Shown one piece after another: positions 1-7,637 of a DNA stretch of 35,586 bases; the stretch's first letter is position 1, and every line of letters begins with the position of its first letter. The position numbers and the translations under genes were made by a program. Under the pieces are notes generated by a model that saw only the letters and a program-made list of their open reading frames with translations, ran no database searches and had not been told where the DNA came from. This DNA comes from Clostridium sp. DSM 17811 (GTDB lineage: Bacteria > Bacillota > Clostridia > Clostridiales > Clostridiaceae). Location of the stretch: the NCBI RefSeq assembly GCF_018861905.1, contig NZ_JAHLDU010000033.1, positions 1 through 35,586 of the forward strand, in the 5' to 3' direction.

Positions 1-396
1 TAATAACACTTCCTTATTTTTTATTTCGACAATAAAAGTTTATAGGAAGTGTGTATTATAATAAAGAAGTATCTTAGTCAAATAAGATACTTCTTTCTAT
101 TTTATTTAAGTGAAAATTAAATTAATATGATTAGCACTCGTCTGCCACCGTTTTTAGCGGTTTAGTTCTTTATCCGTAAAACGAACTCTGGCTATATGAC
201 TAGCTTCAATGACCTCAATATAAAACAAACGAACTCTAGGTTAATGTAATACGAACTTTTACCGGTTTTTCATTCATTTTATAATTATTATTCTGACTCT
301 TAGATAAGGCAATATAGTATAATTAAATATATATTATTAGTCGAAATTGTAAAGGGATCATGGTTATATAAATAAGTTTTTATTGGGAGGATTGCA
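1..396. other. Left-edge noncoding region with short repeats
   Basis: I see no gene here. A 9-bp inverted repeat (6-14 with 44-52) lies at the very start and is followed by a terminator at 63-96. Three copies of ACGAACT, the first two extended to ACGAACTCT, lie at 181-189, 229-237 and 251-257. The last 100 bases are AT-rich and lead to the ribosome binding site of the broken VOC gene at 385-390. Confidence 0.5.
63..96. terminator. Strong hairpin terminator
   Basis: A perfect 14-bp stem (63-76 with 83-96) encloses a 6-base loop. T-rich sequence follows on the plus strand and A-rich sequence precedes it, so it could act in both directions. It probably ends transcription of a gene lying left of the window. 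Confidence 0.75.
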
Positions 397-757
397 ATGA
401 AAATAAAACAAATTTTAAATCGATTTTATGTAAGTGATATTGACCAATCAATAAAATTTTATGAAAAAATATTATGAAAAATGTAATATGAGATTTACAT
501 ATTCTGAAGCAAATTTAAAATTAGCACAAGTAGGAAATATTTTAATTATAAGTGGTTCAGATGAAGCACTAAAGCCTTTTAAAGATACTAAAGCAACATT
601 TTTAGTGGATTCTATTATTGAATTCAAAGATTTTTTGTTAAATAACGGAGCAACAGTTATAAGAGATTTAAAAGTAGTTCCAACTGGAATGAATATGACT
701 GTAAAACATTTAGATGGAGCTATAGTTGAATATGTTGAATATAAAAATAAACCTTGA
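397..757 (+). pseudogene. VOC (glyoxalase/bleomycin-resistance fold) protein, frameshifted
   Basis: The start at 397 has a good ribosome binding site (GGGAGG, 385-390). The first frame reads MKIKQILNRFYVSDIDQSIK and on into FYEKIL, the opening of a vicinal-oxygen-chelate protein, then stops at about 474-477. The rest of the domain continues in the +2 frame (within 461-757), with a motif ending in LDGAIVEYVEY that fits a metal-binding C-terminal strand. Joining the frames gives about 119 residues, the usual length of a one-domain VOC protein. One inserted or deleted base near 465-478, within an A/T-rich run, explains the break. It is either a pseudogene or a sequencing error. The substrate cannot be told. 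Confidence 0.75.
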
Positions 758-802
758 AAAATTATAAAACATGTTTCGCAACTTTCTTATATGCTAGTTA
801 CA

Positions 803-834
803 ATTACCCATATATCTAATGATATATGGGTAAT
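803..834. terminator. Hairpin terminator after the VOC gene
   Basis: A 13-bp perfect stem (803-815 with 822-834) has a 6-base loop and AT-rich flanks. It is also the first copy of a repeated motif centred on CATATATCTAATGATATATG that recurs near 1768 and 2110. Confidence 0.6.
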
Positions 835-956
835 TTATTAATTGCGTATTATTCTAAATGTAACACAATACCAATTGAGTTACTTTCACATTGAGGCTAT
901 TACATATTCTTAGGGTGAGGAATACTAGAAAGTTGTCTATGAATTTCATCCCTGGA

Positions 957-1277
957 CTATCCAACTCCATTAATAAAGAAATCTAATAAAAATATAATAG
1001 AGGCAAACAACATCATAATGCCTGTAACTAAATATAGCTTGTTTTCTGTTTTATTTTTATACTTATAAAGAGAAGCAATTGCAATTTGAATCCCAATAAT
1101 TGCCATTAAATCATTGTGCGGCATTTTACGAAACATTTTCCATAATGTAACTAATACTAATATAATAGTTCCTATTGATGATGCATAGTTTTCTGATTTA
1201 ATTGTAACTTGCTTAGTTCTTTCATCTTCCCATAAATTTTCACGTTTGCTTTTTTCTAAAATTTCTTCTTTATTCAT
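957..1277 (-). CDS. Small membrane protein partnered with an XRE regulator (DUF6442-like)
   Basis: A 106-residue protein with a charged N-terminus (about 1-30), then three hydrophobic stretches at roughly 34-46, 56-70 and 80-102 that look like membrane helices. The start at 1277 follows an AAGGAAGG ribosome binding site. It lies 35 bp downstream of the XRE regulator on the same strand, so the two are probably one operon. Pairs of a short Cro/CI-type regulator and a 100-residue membrane protein are common in Firmicutes. The family resemblance to DUF6442 is from memory and not verified. Its role is unknown; it could be a sensor or an antagonist of the regulator. Confidence 0.7.
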   Translation of the reverse strand: MNKEEILEKSKRENLWEDERTKQVTIKSENYASSIGTIILVLVTLWKMFRKMPHNDLMAIIGIQIAIASLYKYKNKTENKLYLVTGIMMLFASIIFLLDFFINGVG

Positions 1278-1312
1278 GATTAAACTACCTTCCTTTACTA
1301 TTGCTCATTAGT

Positions 1313-1522
1313 CTACTCAAAGTAAAATAAATCTTCGAATTTTTTATCTAATGCAATGCAAAATATCAATGCTAATTTTGCAGTCGGATTAAATTGCCCT
1401 GTTTCTATTGAACTAATTGTTTGTCTGGAAACACCAACCATTTCAGCTAAATCTCCTTGGGATAGATTATTCTCTGCCCTAGCTATTTTAAGTTTGTTTT
1501 TTAATATTAATTCTTCCTTCAT
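1313..1522 (-). CDS. XRE-family transcriptional regulator (short Cro/CI type)
   Basis: A 69-residue protein that is almost entirely a helix-turn-helix. Residues about 8-60 carry the classic LSQGDLAEMVGVSRQTISSI followed by an ETGQFNPT stretch. A longer reading up to 1624 is open, but the start at 1522 is preferred: it has an AAGGAAG ribosome binding site 9-10 bases upstream and matches the length of this family. It is transcribed with the small membrane gene at 957-1277. A promoter and three TTGTCAA/TTGACAA half-sites lie upstream, so it probably regulates itself. Confidence 0.88.
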   Translation of the reverse strand: MKEELILKNKLKIARAENNLSQGDLAEMVGVSRQTISSIETGQFNPTAKLALIFCIALDKKFEDLFYFE

Positions 1523-1595
1523 AAAGTACACTTCCTTAATTGTTGTAAAAACAAAGCTCATTAAAGGTTCAAGAGAAACGATAATGCTAAAATAT

Positions 1596-1658
1596 AATAT
1601 ATCACTATTTAGCCCTTTTGACAATTTATGTTGTCAAATTTTCAATATAACTTGTCAA
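1596..1658 (-). promoter_or_regulatory. Promoter and candidate operator of the XRE operon
   Basis: On the minus strand a -35 box TTGTCA (1624-1619), a 17-base spacer and a -10 box TATATT (1601-1596) fit a sigma-A promoter. The -35 lies inside an inverted repeat, TTGACAA (1618-1624) and TTGTCAA (1631-1637), and a third TTGTCAA lies at 1652-1658. The repeats would suit binding by the XRE repressor. Confidence 0.6.
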
Positions 1659-1787
1659 AATTATAAGAGTATCTATGGTTTTCATTTGTTATAGGGGTAA
1701 GGCAACTAACACAACACACAAAGGATTAAAGTCAGAATATTCATATATTTCATCACAAATAGCCCTCATATCATTGGATATGGGGGC

Positions 1788-1807
1788 ACTTGATTTAAGT
1801 GTATATT
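1788..1807 (+). repeat. 20-bp direct repeat, copy 1
   Basis: ACTTGATTTAAGTGTATATT occurs here and again, identically, at 2134-2153. Both copies follow an imperfect palindrome built on CATATC...GATATG. Confidence 0.7.
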
Positions 1808-1860
1808 TTATGTCATACTCGTATTCTATGTTGCATTAATATATATTTGTTGAAGGGAGA

Positions 1861-2080
1861 TTTTATTATTATAAAACAGTCGATTTATACAACAATTGCA
1901 ATATTCTTTGCTTATTTATTAAAAGGAATTACTTATTCTTTTGGAAATTTCAGTTTCGATAACGCACCATTATTTTCTTTAAAATTCTTTTGTGATATGG
2001 TTATTTTGATTATTTACTATTTAATATTCCTACTTATTATAAATAAGATAAGAACAAAAAAGAGTAGAGAAAAAGAATAA
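1861..2080 (+). CDS. Tiny membrane protein, unclear start
   Basis: I do not recognise a family. The frame is open from 1799, but the only good ribosome binding site (GGGAG, about 1854-1858) sits just before a run of Ile codons (ATT/ATA) with no ATG, GTG or TTG nearby. The likely product of about 70 residues has two hydrophobic stretches, one near the N-terminus and one beginning FFCDMVILIIYYLIFLL, and ends in a basic tail KKSREKE. It may use an ATT or ATA start, or it may have lost its start codon by mutation. It is bracketed by two copies of a 20-bp repeat (1788-1807 and 2134-2153). Confidence 0.45.
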
Positions 2081-2108
2081 TACCTTAAAATATTCCCCCA
2101 TTGCAAGT

Positions 2109-2212
2109 ACCCCATATCTAATGATATAGGACTACTTGATTTAAGTGTATATTGATATTTTGAAAGTAACACACTACTAATTGTGTTACTTTCACATTGG
2201 GTCTATTGATCA
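2109..2212 (+). repeat. Intergenic repeat module with hairpin
   Basis: This contains a CATATCTAATGATATAG palindrome, the second 20-bp repeat (2134-2153), and a perfect 13-bp inverted repeat (2161-2173 with 2182-2194) that could act as a terminator. The palindrome and the TAACACA...GTTACTTTCACATTG part recur in diverged form at 803-905. Confidence 0.6.
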
Positions 2213-2321
2213 TTCCTTAAAAATTTCATTCTGAATGTAACATAACGTGTTAACTTGCAACATTCAATGTATTATAAATCAATTAATCCATTCCATAAAA
2301 AAAGAAGGTATTAACCCTCTC

Positions 2322-2921
2322 TTACATTTCATATTCTTTTATATATCTATATAATGTCGCTTTGCTTACGCTCAATAATTTTGCAAATTCAACTCCGGTT
2401 ATTTCTTTATCTTTCCACTTACTATAATACTTCTTGAAGTCTTCTGGTAAAATTCTATTAGGTCTACCCAACTTAATGCCTTTAGCCTTAGCATTCTTTA
2501 ATCCCTCTATAACTCTACCCTGTATTTTCTCCCGCTCCTTATCAGCTATATAAGACAAGAAATTAATAAGCATATTGTTTATCGTATAATCTAATTTGGT
2601 GTCTCCTGTGCTTACTAATGGCGTATCAAGTATTATTACTTTTATATTTCTCTCAAAGAAATATTGCAGTTCCTTTGGTGTATCCATGAAGTTACGTCCT
2701 AACCTATCAAGTTCTTTTATTATAATTGTATCTCCTATTTTAACTATTTCTTTTAATGCTTTATACTGTAATCTTTCGAAATCTTTACCACTTGCTCTAT
2801 CTTCAAATACGATTTTGTATTTTAGCTTATTTGAAGTAGCATACTCTTTTAAGGCTTCATGTTGACGATCTGTATTTTGCTCTTTGGTGCTAACCCTAAT
2901 ATAAGCATATACACTATTCAC
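2322..2921 (-). CDS. Serine recombinase (resolvase/invertase family)
   Basis: A 199-residue small serine recombinase that cuts and rejoins DNA through a serine nucleophile. The catalytic box YIRVSTKEQNTDRQ places the nucleophile at about Ser11, with Arg9 before it. The middle carries the family's ELDRLGRNFMD motif, then a LINFLSYIADKEREKI helix. A helix-turn-helix at about 155-195 (VEFAKLLSVSKATLYRYIKE) binds the crossover site. A TTG start at 2939 is possible, but the GTG at 2921 follows GGGGAG at the right distance, so I prefer it. It stands alone. Its target may be a resolution or inversion site of the surrounding element. It resembles the recombinase at 20448-21026 but is clearly diverged. 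Confidence 0.9.
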   Translation of the reverse strand: MNSVYAYIRVSTKEQNTDRQHEALKEYATSNKLKYKIVFEDRASGKDFERLQYKALKEIVKIGDTIIIKELDRLGRNFMDTPKELQYFFERNIKVIILDTPLVSTGDTKLDYTINNMLINFLSYIADKEREKIQGRVIEGLKNAKAKGIKLGRPNRILPEDFKKYYSKWKDKEITGVEFAKLLSVSKATLYRYIKEYEM

Positions 2922-3106
2922 GCTTACAACTCCCCACAAATTATTTGTTGTTTAATTTATTACTAATAATATCATAAAACCTACGAAACCGTATGATACA
3001 CTTTTGCAATCAATTGAGTGGGTTTATAGAGGATATTATCTGTCTTTTTCATAGTATCATTTAACTAATGTTATTGTATACGCTTATACGTTCCCACCTT
3101 TGTTAC

Positions 3107-3135
3107 TTGGACAAAATTCGTTAATGCAATTATAT
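3107..3135 (+). promoter_or_regulatory. Candidate promoter of the zinc-ribbon gene
   Basis: TTGGAC (3107-3112), a 17-base spacer and TTATAT (3130-3135) lie about 60 bases before the start codon. This is a modest match to a sigma-A promoter. Confidence 0.35.
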
Positions 3136-3195
3136 AAGTATTTATGGTAAACTATATTTAAATAAATACTAAATTTAAAATAGAGGATGATACTA

Positions 3196-4380
3196 ATGAG
3201 TAATACTAATTATGAAGTAAACCAAAAACTAAAACATTTAACAGAAGATGAACTAAATGAGTTAATGATAAGATATTATAATAATGAAAAGATAACTTCA
3301 CTAATAGAAGAGTATAAAATTAATACAATTCCAAGTCAACTATGTTTACTGTTTCCACCAGAGATATGCGATGATACATTTTGTCCAAATTGTAATATAG
3401 CTATGATAATAGAACGAAAATCTAGAACTTCGTCTTCATCAAAGCGAAACCCAAAATGCTCTGTATGTGGTCATAGTGAAACTACTAACTGTAGGTGTGA
3501 TTCATGTTCAGAAAGAAGAAAAGAAGCACAGCTTAAAGAAATTACGCAGAAAAAGGAAATGGAACTAAAGAAGAGACAAGTAATTAATGAAGTTTTTGAA
3601 TTACACGATATTGTACCTATTGAAATGGCTGATTTAACATTTAGAGACAGATTGTACATAGGGTCTTTATTAAGACTAAGCTTATCAGAGGATATGCAGT
3701 ATATTGAAGCAGTAGGTAAGGCAAAACGTGAATTATCACCTACAGAAGATCTAATGGAAGAAATTATACAATCATTGAAATCAAAAAATATAATTGTTAT
3801 ACACCCAAATTCAGACATTGGAGCATTTGTTGACGAAGAAGATGTTGATTTTCCTTATACGTATTATAGGTATTCTGTTAATTATTATTTGAATGTTGGA
3901 AAATCTTCACAAAGAGATACAGTTTTGAAATACCTAATGAACCCACCTGATATTGATATCATCAGTAATATAATGGTGGCTTCAATTTGGAAGGAAATAG
4001 CCCTTGCTGAATGTCTTCAGTACTTAAAGTATCAGATGGAAAAAGTGCATTTTAGTTTTAATCCCGGAGAAAAAACAATTTCTATCTTTGATGATCTTTT
4101 AAATGAATTTTCGACTTCTCAAGTTTTTGGAATTATATATAAAGGTATTACAAGTTCAACAAGATATTATCAAGAAAATAAGGTTAGTAGACAGCAGGCA
4201 GCTAATTCTGTTATTGGAGCTTGTCAAAGATATGCTGAAAGAGCCATAATTAATAATTGGGATATTTTAAAATACAGCAGAATTATTGATCTTCCTCAGA
4301 CAGTTATTAGTGAGTTTTTCTTTAATAAATTGCTTAAAATCGGTGATGAAGGATTTAATTCTATCCCTAGAAAACTTTAA
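3196..4380 (+). CDS. Zinc-ribbon protein of unknown function
   Basis: I do not recognise this 394-residue protein. Near the N-terminus it has a cysteine cluster: C63-x2-C66, C88-x2-C91 followed by GH, then C99-x-C101-x2-C104. This should bind one or two zinc ions. A basic, Glu/Lys-rich helical stretch follows (about 105-135). The rest (about 140-394) looks mainly helical and has no motif I know. An ATG at 3187 is open, but the GAGG at 3183-3186 is spaced for the ATG at 3196. The gene converges on the PLD-NUMOD nuclease gene, with 38 bp between their stop codons. A nucleic-acid-binding role is plausible from the cysteines; anything further would be a guess. Confidence 0.75.
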   Translation: MSNTNYEVNQKLKHLTEDELNELMIRYYNNEKITSLIEEYKINTIPSQLCLLFPPEICDDTFCPNCNIAMIIERKSRTSSSSKRNPKCSVCGHSETTNCRCDSCSERRKEAQLKEITQKKEMELKKRQVINEVFELHDIVPIEMADLTFRDRLYIGSLLRLSLSEDMQYIEAVGKAKRELSPTEDLMEEIIQSLKSKNIIVIHPNSDIGAFVDEEDVDFPYTYYRYSVNYYLNVGKSSQRDTVLKYLMNPPDIDIISNIMVASIWKEIALAECLQYLKYQMEKVHFSFNPGEKTISIFDDLLNEFSTSQVFGIIYKGITSSTRYYQENKVSRQQAANSVIGACQRYAERAIINNWDILKYSRIIDLPQTVISEFFFNKLLKIGDEGFNSIPRKL

Positions 4381-4418
4381 CGAATATAACTATAAGTTTA
4401 TTCTAAGCTATAAAACTA

Positions 4419-5894
4419 TTACTTTATATGTTCATTCACATAATCATACTCATATCTAAATATAGTCTTGTTTTTTTGATAATAATATTTTTTTTGGGAA
4501 CTATAAATATCTTCAACAGTTATTCCTCCAAGAAATTTGATGTTTTTGTCATTAATAAGCCGTAGGGCATCTTTTCTTGTTACAACATCATCATAGGAGA
4601 GATGGTTGCTGCTATTGCATATATACTGTTTAGACTTATAATATTCACCCTCAAATTCATAAAAAACACTTTTCTTGGATGCTATTATATCAACAATCAT
4701 TGCATCACCTATTTTTATATTAAACACACTCTCATAATAGTCTTTTATATCTTCAACAGATTTACCAACAGGCTCATCTTCAATTAATTTTTTATTTAAA
4801 CTCTTTTGAAAATAGTCTGCAAAATAGACATACTCTTCACCACTGTTTGAAATTATTTTAAAAAAGGAGCAACCCATTCTTTTATATTGGCTAATCAATG
4901 CTGAAATAGCTCTAAAACTCATTTTTCTTTTTTCCTTAATTATCGTTGTACCTTCAAATATTTTTGTTAATTCAGATAAAAGTCTATCAATTTCCTCCTT
5001 TGTCATCATTCTATAATCTTCTTCAAATCGCCATATCTTTTTCTTATAATGGGTTTTAATCTCTCTGCATACATCGCTGATATACCCATATCCACGTGTA
5101 GAATTGTATATTGTTTTTGAAGCCTCTTTCATTGAGCTATATTTGATTCCTGTATTAAGGCAAACAACAGGTTTTGATAACTCATTCCTCATCGCTTCCG
5201 CTTGTGCCATCTTACCCTCTTCAGATAACGGGGTATGTTTCCTTCCTATATTTCCCTCTGAAATTTTTCTTTTATGTTCCTCTGATAACGGCGGCCTATG
5301 GCTCATCTCATCTTTATTTTCTTCTCCGCCATCAGTTCCATCTTCATTTTGTGATTCTTCATACAAACTATCTTTTAACGCCTTAGCAATACTATTATCA
5401 ATTTTAAAAGCATCATTCTGATGATTAACAATAATGTTTCTGAACTTTTCTAACTTTTCAGGTGTTAATAACTTTGCTGTGCCCCAGTATTCTTCAAACA
5501 AACTATCTAAACCATCAAAACACTCGTCCTCCTTATCAATACCAATATTAATTCTGCGATTATTCTTCAATCCTCCATTAGTGAAATTGCTTGAACCTAC
5601 AATAATAAGAGATTTATTCAAAATATAAATTTTAGAATGAAAATGCTGATCAATATAAAATTTTATAGTAACATTATCACAATGTAGAATTTTTTCTAGA
5701 GCACTAGGCGATGTTACAACGCATAAACGCACAATTAATCTTATATTGCATTTGTTTTTGATAAGGGTATCTAAAAATGCGTTTTCAGTAAAAAATGGAG
5801 TGGCTATAGAAGCCCATTTACTGTACCAAAACTTATTAAGAGTATCAATAAGATAATCTCCTTTGTCTTTTGAATTTGTAATTAGCAATTTCAT
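4419..5894 (-). CDS. PLD-type nuclease fused to NUMOD3 and NUMOD1 modules
   Basis: A 491-residue protein. Residues about 1-145 form a single HKD (phospholipase D) nuclease domain: H86-x-K88, then G100-S101-S102-N103 in VGSSNFTNGG. The usual Asp between them is replaced by Asn93. An acidic linker (about 175-197, EDGTDGGEENKDE) leads to two NUMOD3-like repeats (PLSEEHKRKISEGNIGRK and HTPLSEEGKMAQAEAM, about 200-235). A NUMOD1-like DNA-binding module follows at about 241-290 (KPVVCLNTG...SMKEASKTI...IWRF). The last 200 residues are unrecognised. NUMOD modules are known DNA-binding add-ons of GIY-YIG and HNH homing endonucleases, so this may be a site-specific DNA nuclease. Single-HKD enzymes usually act as dimers. 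The ATG at 5894 is chosen over the TTG at 5909 because GGGG lies just upstream of it. Confidence 0.8.
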   Translation of the reverse strand: MKLLITNSKDKGDYLIDTLNKFWYSKWASIATPFFTENAFLDTLIKNKCNIRLIVRLCVVTSPSALEKILHCDNVTIKFYIDQHFHSKIYILNKSLIIVGSSNFTNGGLKNNRRINIGIDKEDECFDGLDSLFEEYWGTAKLLTPEKLEKFRNIIVNHQNDAFKIDNSIAKALKDSLYEESQNEDGTDGGEENKDEMSHRPPLSEEHKRKISEGNIGRKHTPLSEEGKMAQAEAMRNELSKPVVCLNTGIKYSSMKEASKTIYNSTRGYGYISDVCREIKTHYKKKIWRFEEDYRMMTKEEIDRLLSELTKIFEGTTIIKEKRKMSFRAISALISQYKRMGCSFFKIISNSGEEYVYFADYFQKSLNKKLIEDEPVGKSVEDIKDYYESVFNIKIGDAMIVDIIASKKSVFYEFEGEYYKSKQYICNSSNHLSYDDVVTRKDALRLINDKNIKFLGGITVEDIYSSQKKYYYQKNKTIFRYEYDYVNEHIK

Positions 5895-6051
5895 TGCATT
5901 TCGCCCCAATTTTTTTAACTCATTTCCAAATTGTTTAAAATTGTAGTATTATAATTACTTACATTTTAAGTTATTGTGAAATATAAAAAAATATAACATA
6001 AACATTAAAAATTCAGTACAGTATATCATATATTACATATTATGTATCACA

Positions 6052-6524
6052 TTATTAAATCCTTTATTTATATCACTTTTTATGCTTAAATATCGTACGA
6101 TGATAGTATTATCTATTTTTAGTGGCATGAGGCAAGGAGACCTAACAGCCTTAACCTGGAGTGACATCGACCTTGAAAATTTTACTATAAACATTGATAA
6201 TTCATTACAACACTTACCTGGTAGAGAAACTTTCACAAAAGTACTAAAACTAAAACAATGAGATTAATCTCCGTTCCAGTTTCAGTAATAGAACTATTAA
6301 AAAAATATAAACTGTGGCAATCAGAGGAAAAACTAAATTTAGGTGAATTATGGCATAAAGAAAACTCTTTTTTATTTACCACATATGATGGCAAAGCTAT
6401 TTTCTTAAGTACAATCAGCAAATGGTTTTTAATTTTCCTTAGAAAACATAACGAGTTAATAACCAAAGATGATAAAATCTCAGATAAAGAAAAATACTTA
6501 CTTCCTGAAGTTAACTTCCATGGA
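6052..6524 (+). pseudogene. Tyrosine integrase, N-terminal part of the catalytic domain (broken)
   Basis: This is a fragment of a phage-type tyrosine recombinase. The frame at 6052-6260 reads KYRTMIVLSIFSGMRQGDLT, with the first catalytic Arg in SGMRQGDLTALTWSDIDLEN. Around the AAAA run at 6237-6240 it shifts into another frame, which continues TKTMRLISVPVSVIELLKKY and later FTTYDGK and LPEVNFHG. The core-binding domain and start codon are missing upstream. At 6524, exactly after the codons for HG of the HGLRHT box, the reading breaks off; it resumes at 7873. It was probably the integrase of an older element in the same tRNA-Arg site. Confidence 0.8.
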
Positions 6525-6531
6525 TCAAGAG

Positions 6532-6598
6532 ATTATGGTGAGTGTAGTACATTATACTTCTTGTTAACAGTATAATATCTTAAATCACTCACCATAAT
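6532..6598. repeat. Nested inverted repeats at the left end of the RIT remnant
   Basis: ATTATGGTGAGTG (6532-6544) pairs perfectly with CACTCACCATAAT (6586-6598). Inside it, ATTATACT (6551-6558) pairs with AGTATAAT (6569-6576). The structure sits immediately inside the inferred insertion point and just downstream of the last recombinase gene. Confidence 0.7.
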
Positions 6599-6659
6599 AT
6601 CAACAACTTTAAAACTACTCACACAAGGAATTCAATCAGTTCATCAAATCACCATCTTC

Positions 6660-7636
6660 TTACCACCTCGGAATAATATCCGGAACTAAATTAGTATATG
6701 CAGTTTCAATTGCCTTTCTTTTCATTCCGCTATCTGCTCTTGCATATATTTCGGTTGTAGAACAGTCTACATGTCCCAGGAAATCACGTATATAAATTAG
6801 GTTTACTCCGGACTGTATCAGGTGCATTGATTTAGCATGGCGAAGCACATGTGGTGTCACAGCTAATTTTACTGCAAATAAAGGATTATCCTTCGCCATT
6901 TCCACATATTTATTTAAAATATATAAAATTCCCCACTGGGATAGTTTCTGTTTTTTTTGTTTACGAAAATATAATTATTTGCCTTTGCAATTCCAGGATG
7001 ATACTTTTTTATATCTAGATATCTTGTTAGTAGTTCCGATGTTTTACCCATAAGTGGAACCTGCCTCACTTTTCTATGTTTTCCATAAAGTGTTATAACC
7101 ACAGGTGACGAAACACGAATGTCTTTGACTTTAATGTCCGTAAGTTCTTGCACCCTTGCACCGGTATCGTATAACACACAAAATAGCACCATATCACGGA
7201 AGCCTTCGTAATTAGAACAATCTGGTTGGTTTAATAGGATTTTCATTTTTGGGCCGGTCAGGTATGAAATCATTGGCTTAGGATGTTTCTTGCTTGGGAT
7301 GGAAAGACTTTTATGGAGTTCATACAGATTCTCTAGTGATTCTTTCAGTACATACCGTAATAAAGAATGAAATACAGCTAGTCTCTGGTTACGTGTGGAA
7401 ATAGCACATCATCTTTTTTTCTCAAGCCAGTCTAGATAGTTAATAATCAATTCTGTCGTCATGTGAGACATCCGTATTCTTTCGGGGTGCATTGATTTCT
7501 CTTCTTCACAGAATATCAGAAACAGTTTTAATGTATCTCTGTAAGAAGCTATTGTGTGTCTACTGGCATTTTTCTGGCCGGGGAGGTATTTTGAAAAAAA
7601 ATATGACAGGTACTTGGGGAAATCAGCTTCCTTCAT
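6660..7636 (-). pseudogene. RIT-type tyrosine recombinase, third-gene type (nonsense and frameshift)
   Basis: Once about 325 residues, this recombinase starts at 7636 (MKEADFPKYLSYFF) with GGAGG at 7645-7649. The N-terminal core-binding part runs to LDWLEKKR. An in-frame TGA at 7409-7411 then replaces what is probably a Gly codon before CAISTRNQRL. The catalytic domain follows, with Arg in YDTGARVQELTDIKV, and the frame shifts at a run of eight A (plus-strand T run near 6951-6958). The end carries VTPHVLRHAKSMHLIQSG, IRDFLGH and the nucleophile region STTEIYARAD. All the catalytic boxes can be read across the lesions, so this is recent decay. Its start is one base after the stop of the preceding recombinase, which implies translational coupling. 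Confidence 0.8.
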
Positions 7637-7637
7637 G

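Noticed and set aside
1356-1694. A 112-residue plus-strand frame over the XRE gene
   Set aside because: It is the shadow of the XRE gene and its promoter; it has no ribosome binding site.
6951-6958. Programmed frameshifting in the RIT recombinase at the eight-base A/T run
   Set aside because: An in-frame stop also breaks the same gene upstream and the element is truncated, so simple decay is more likely.
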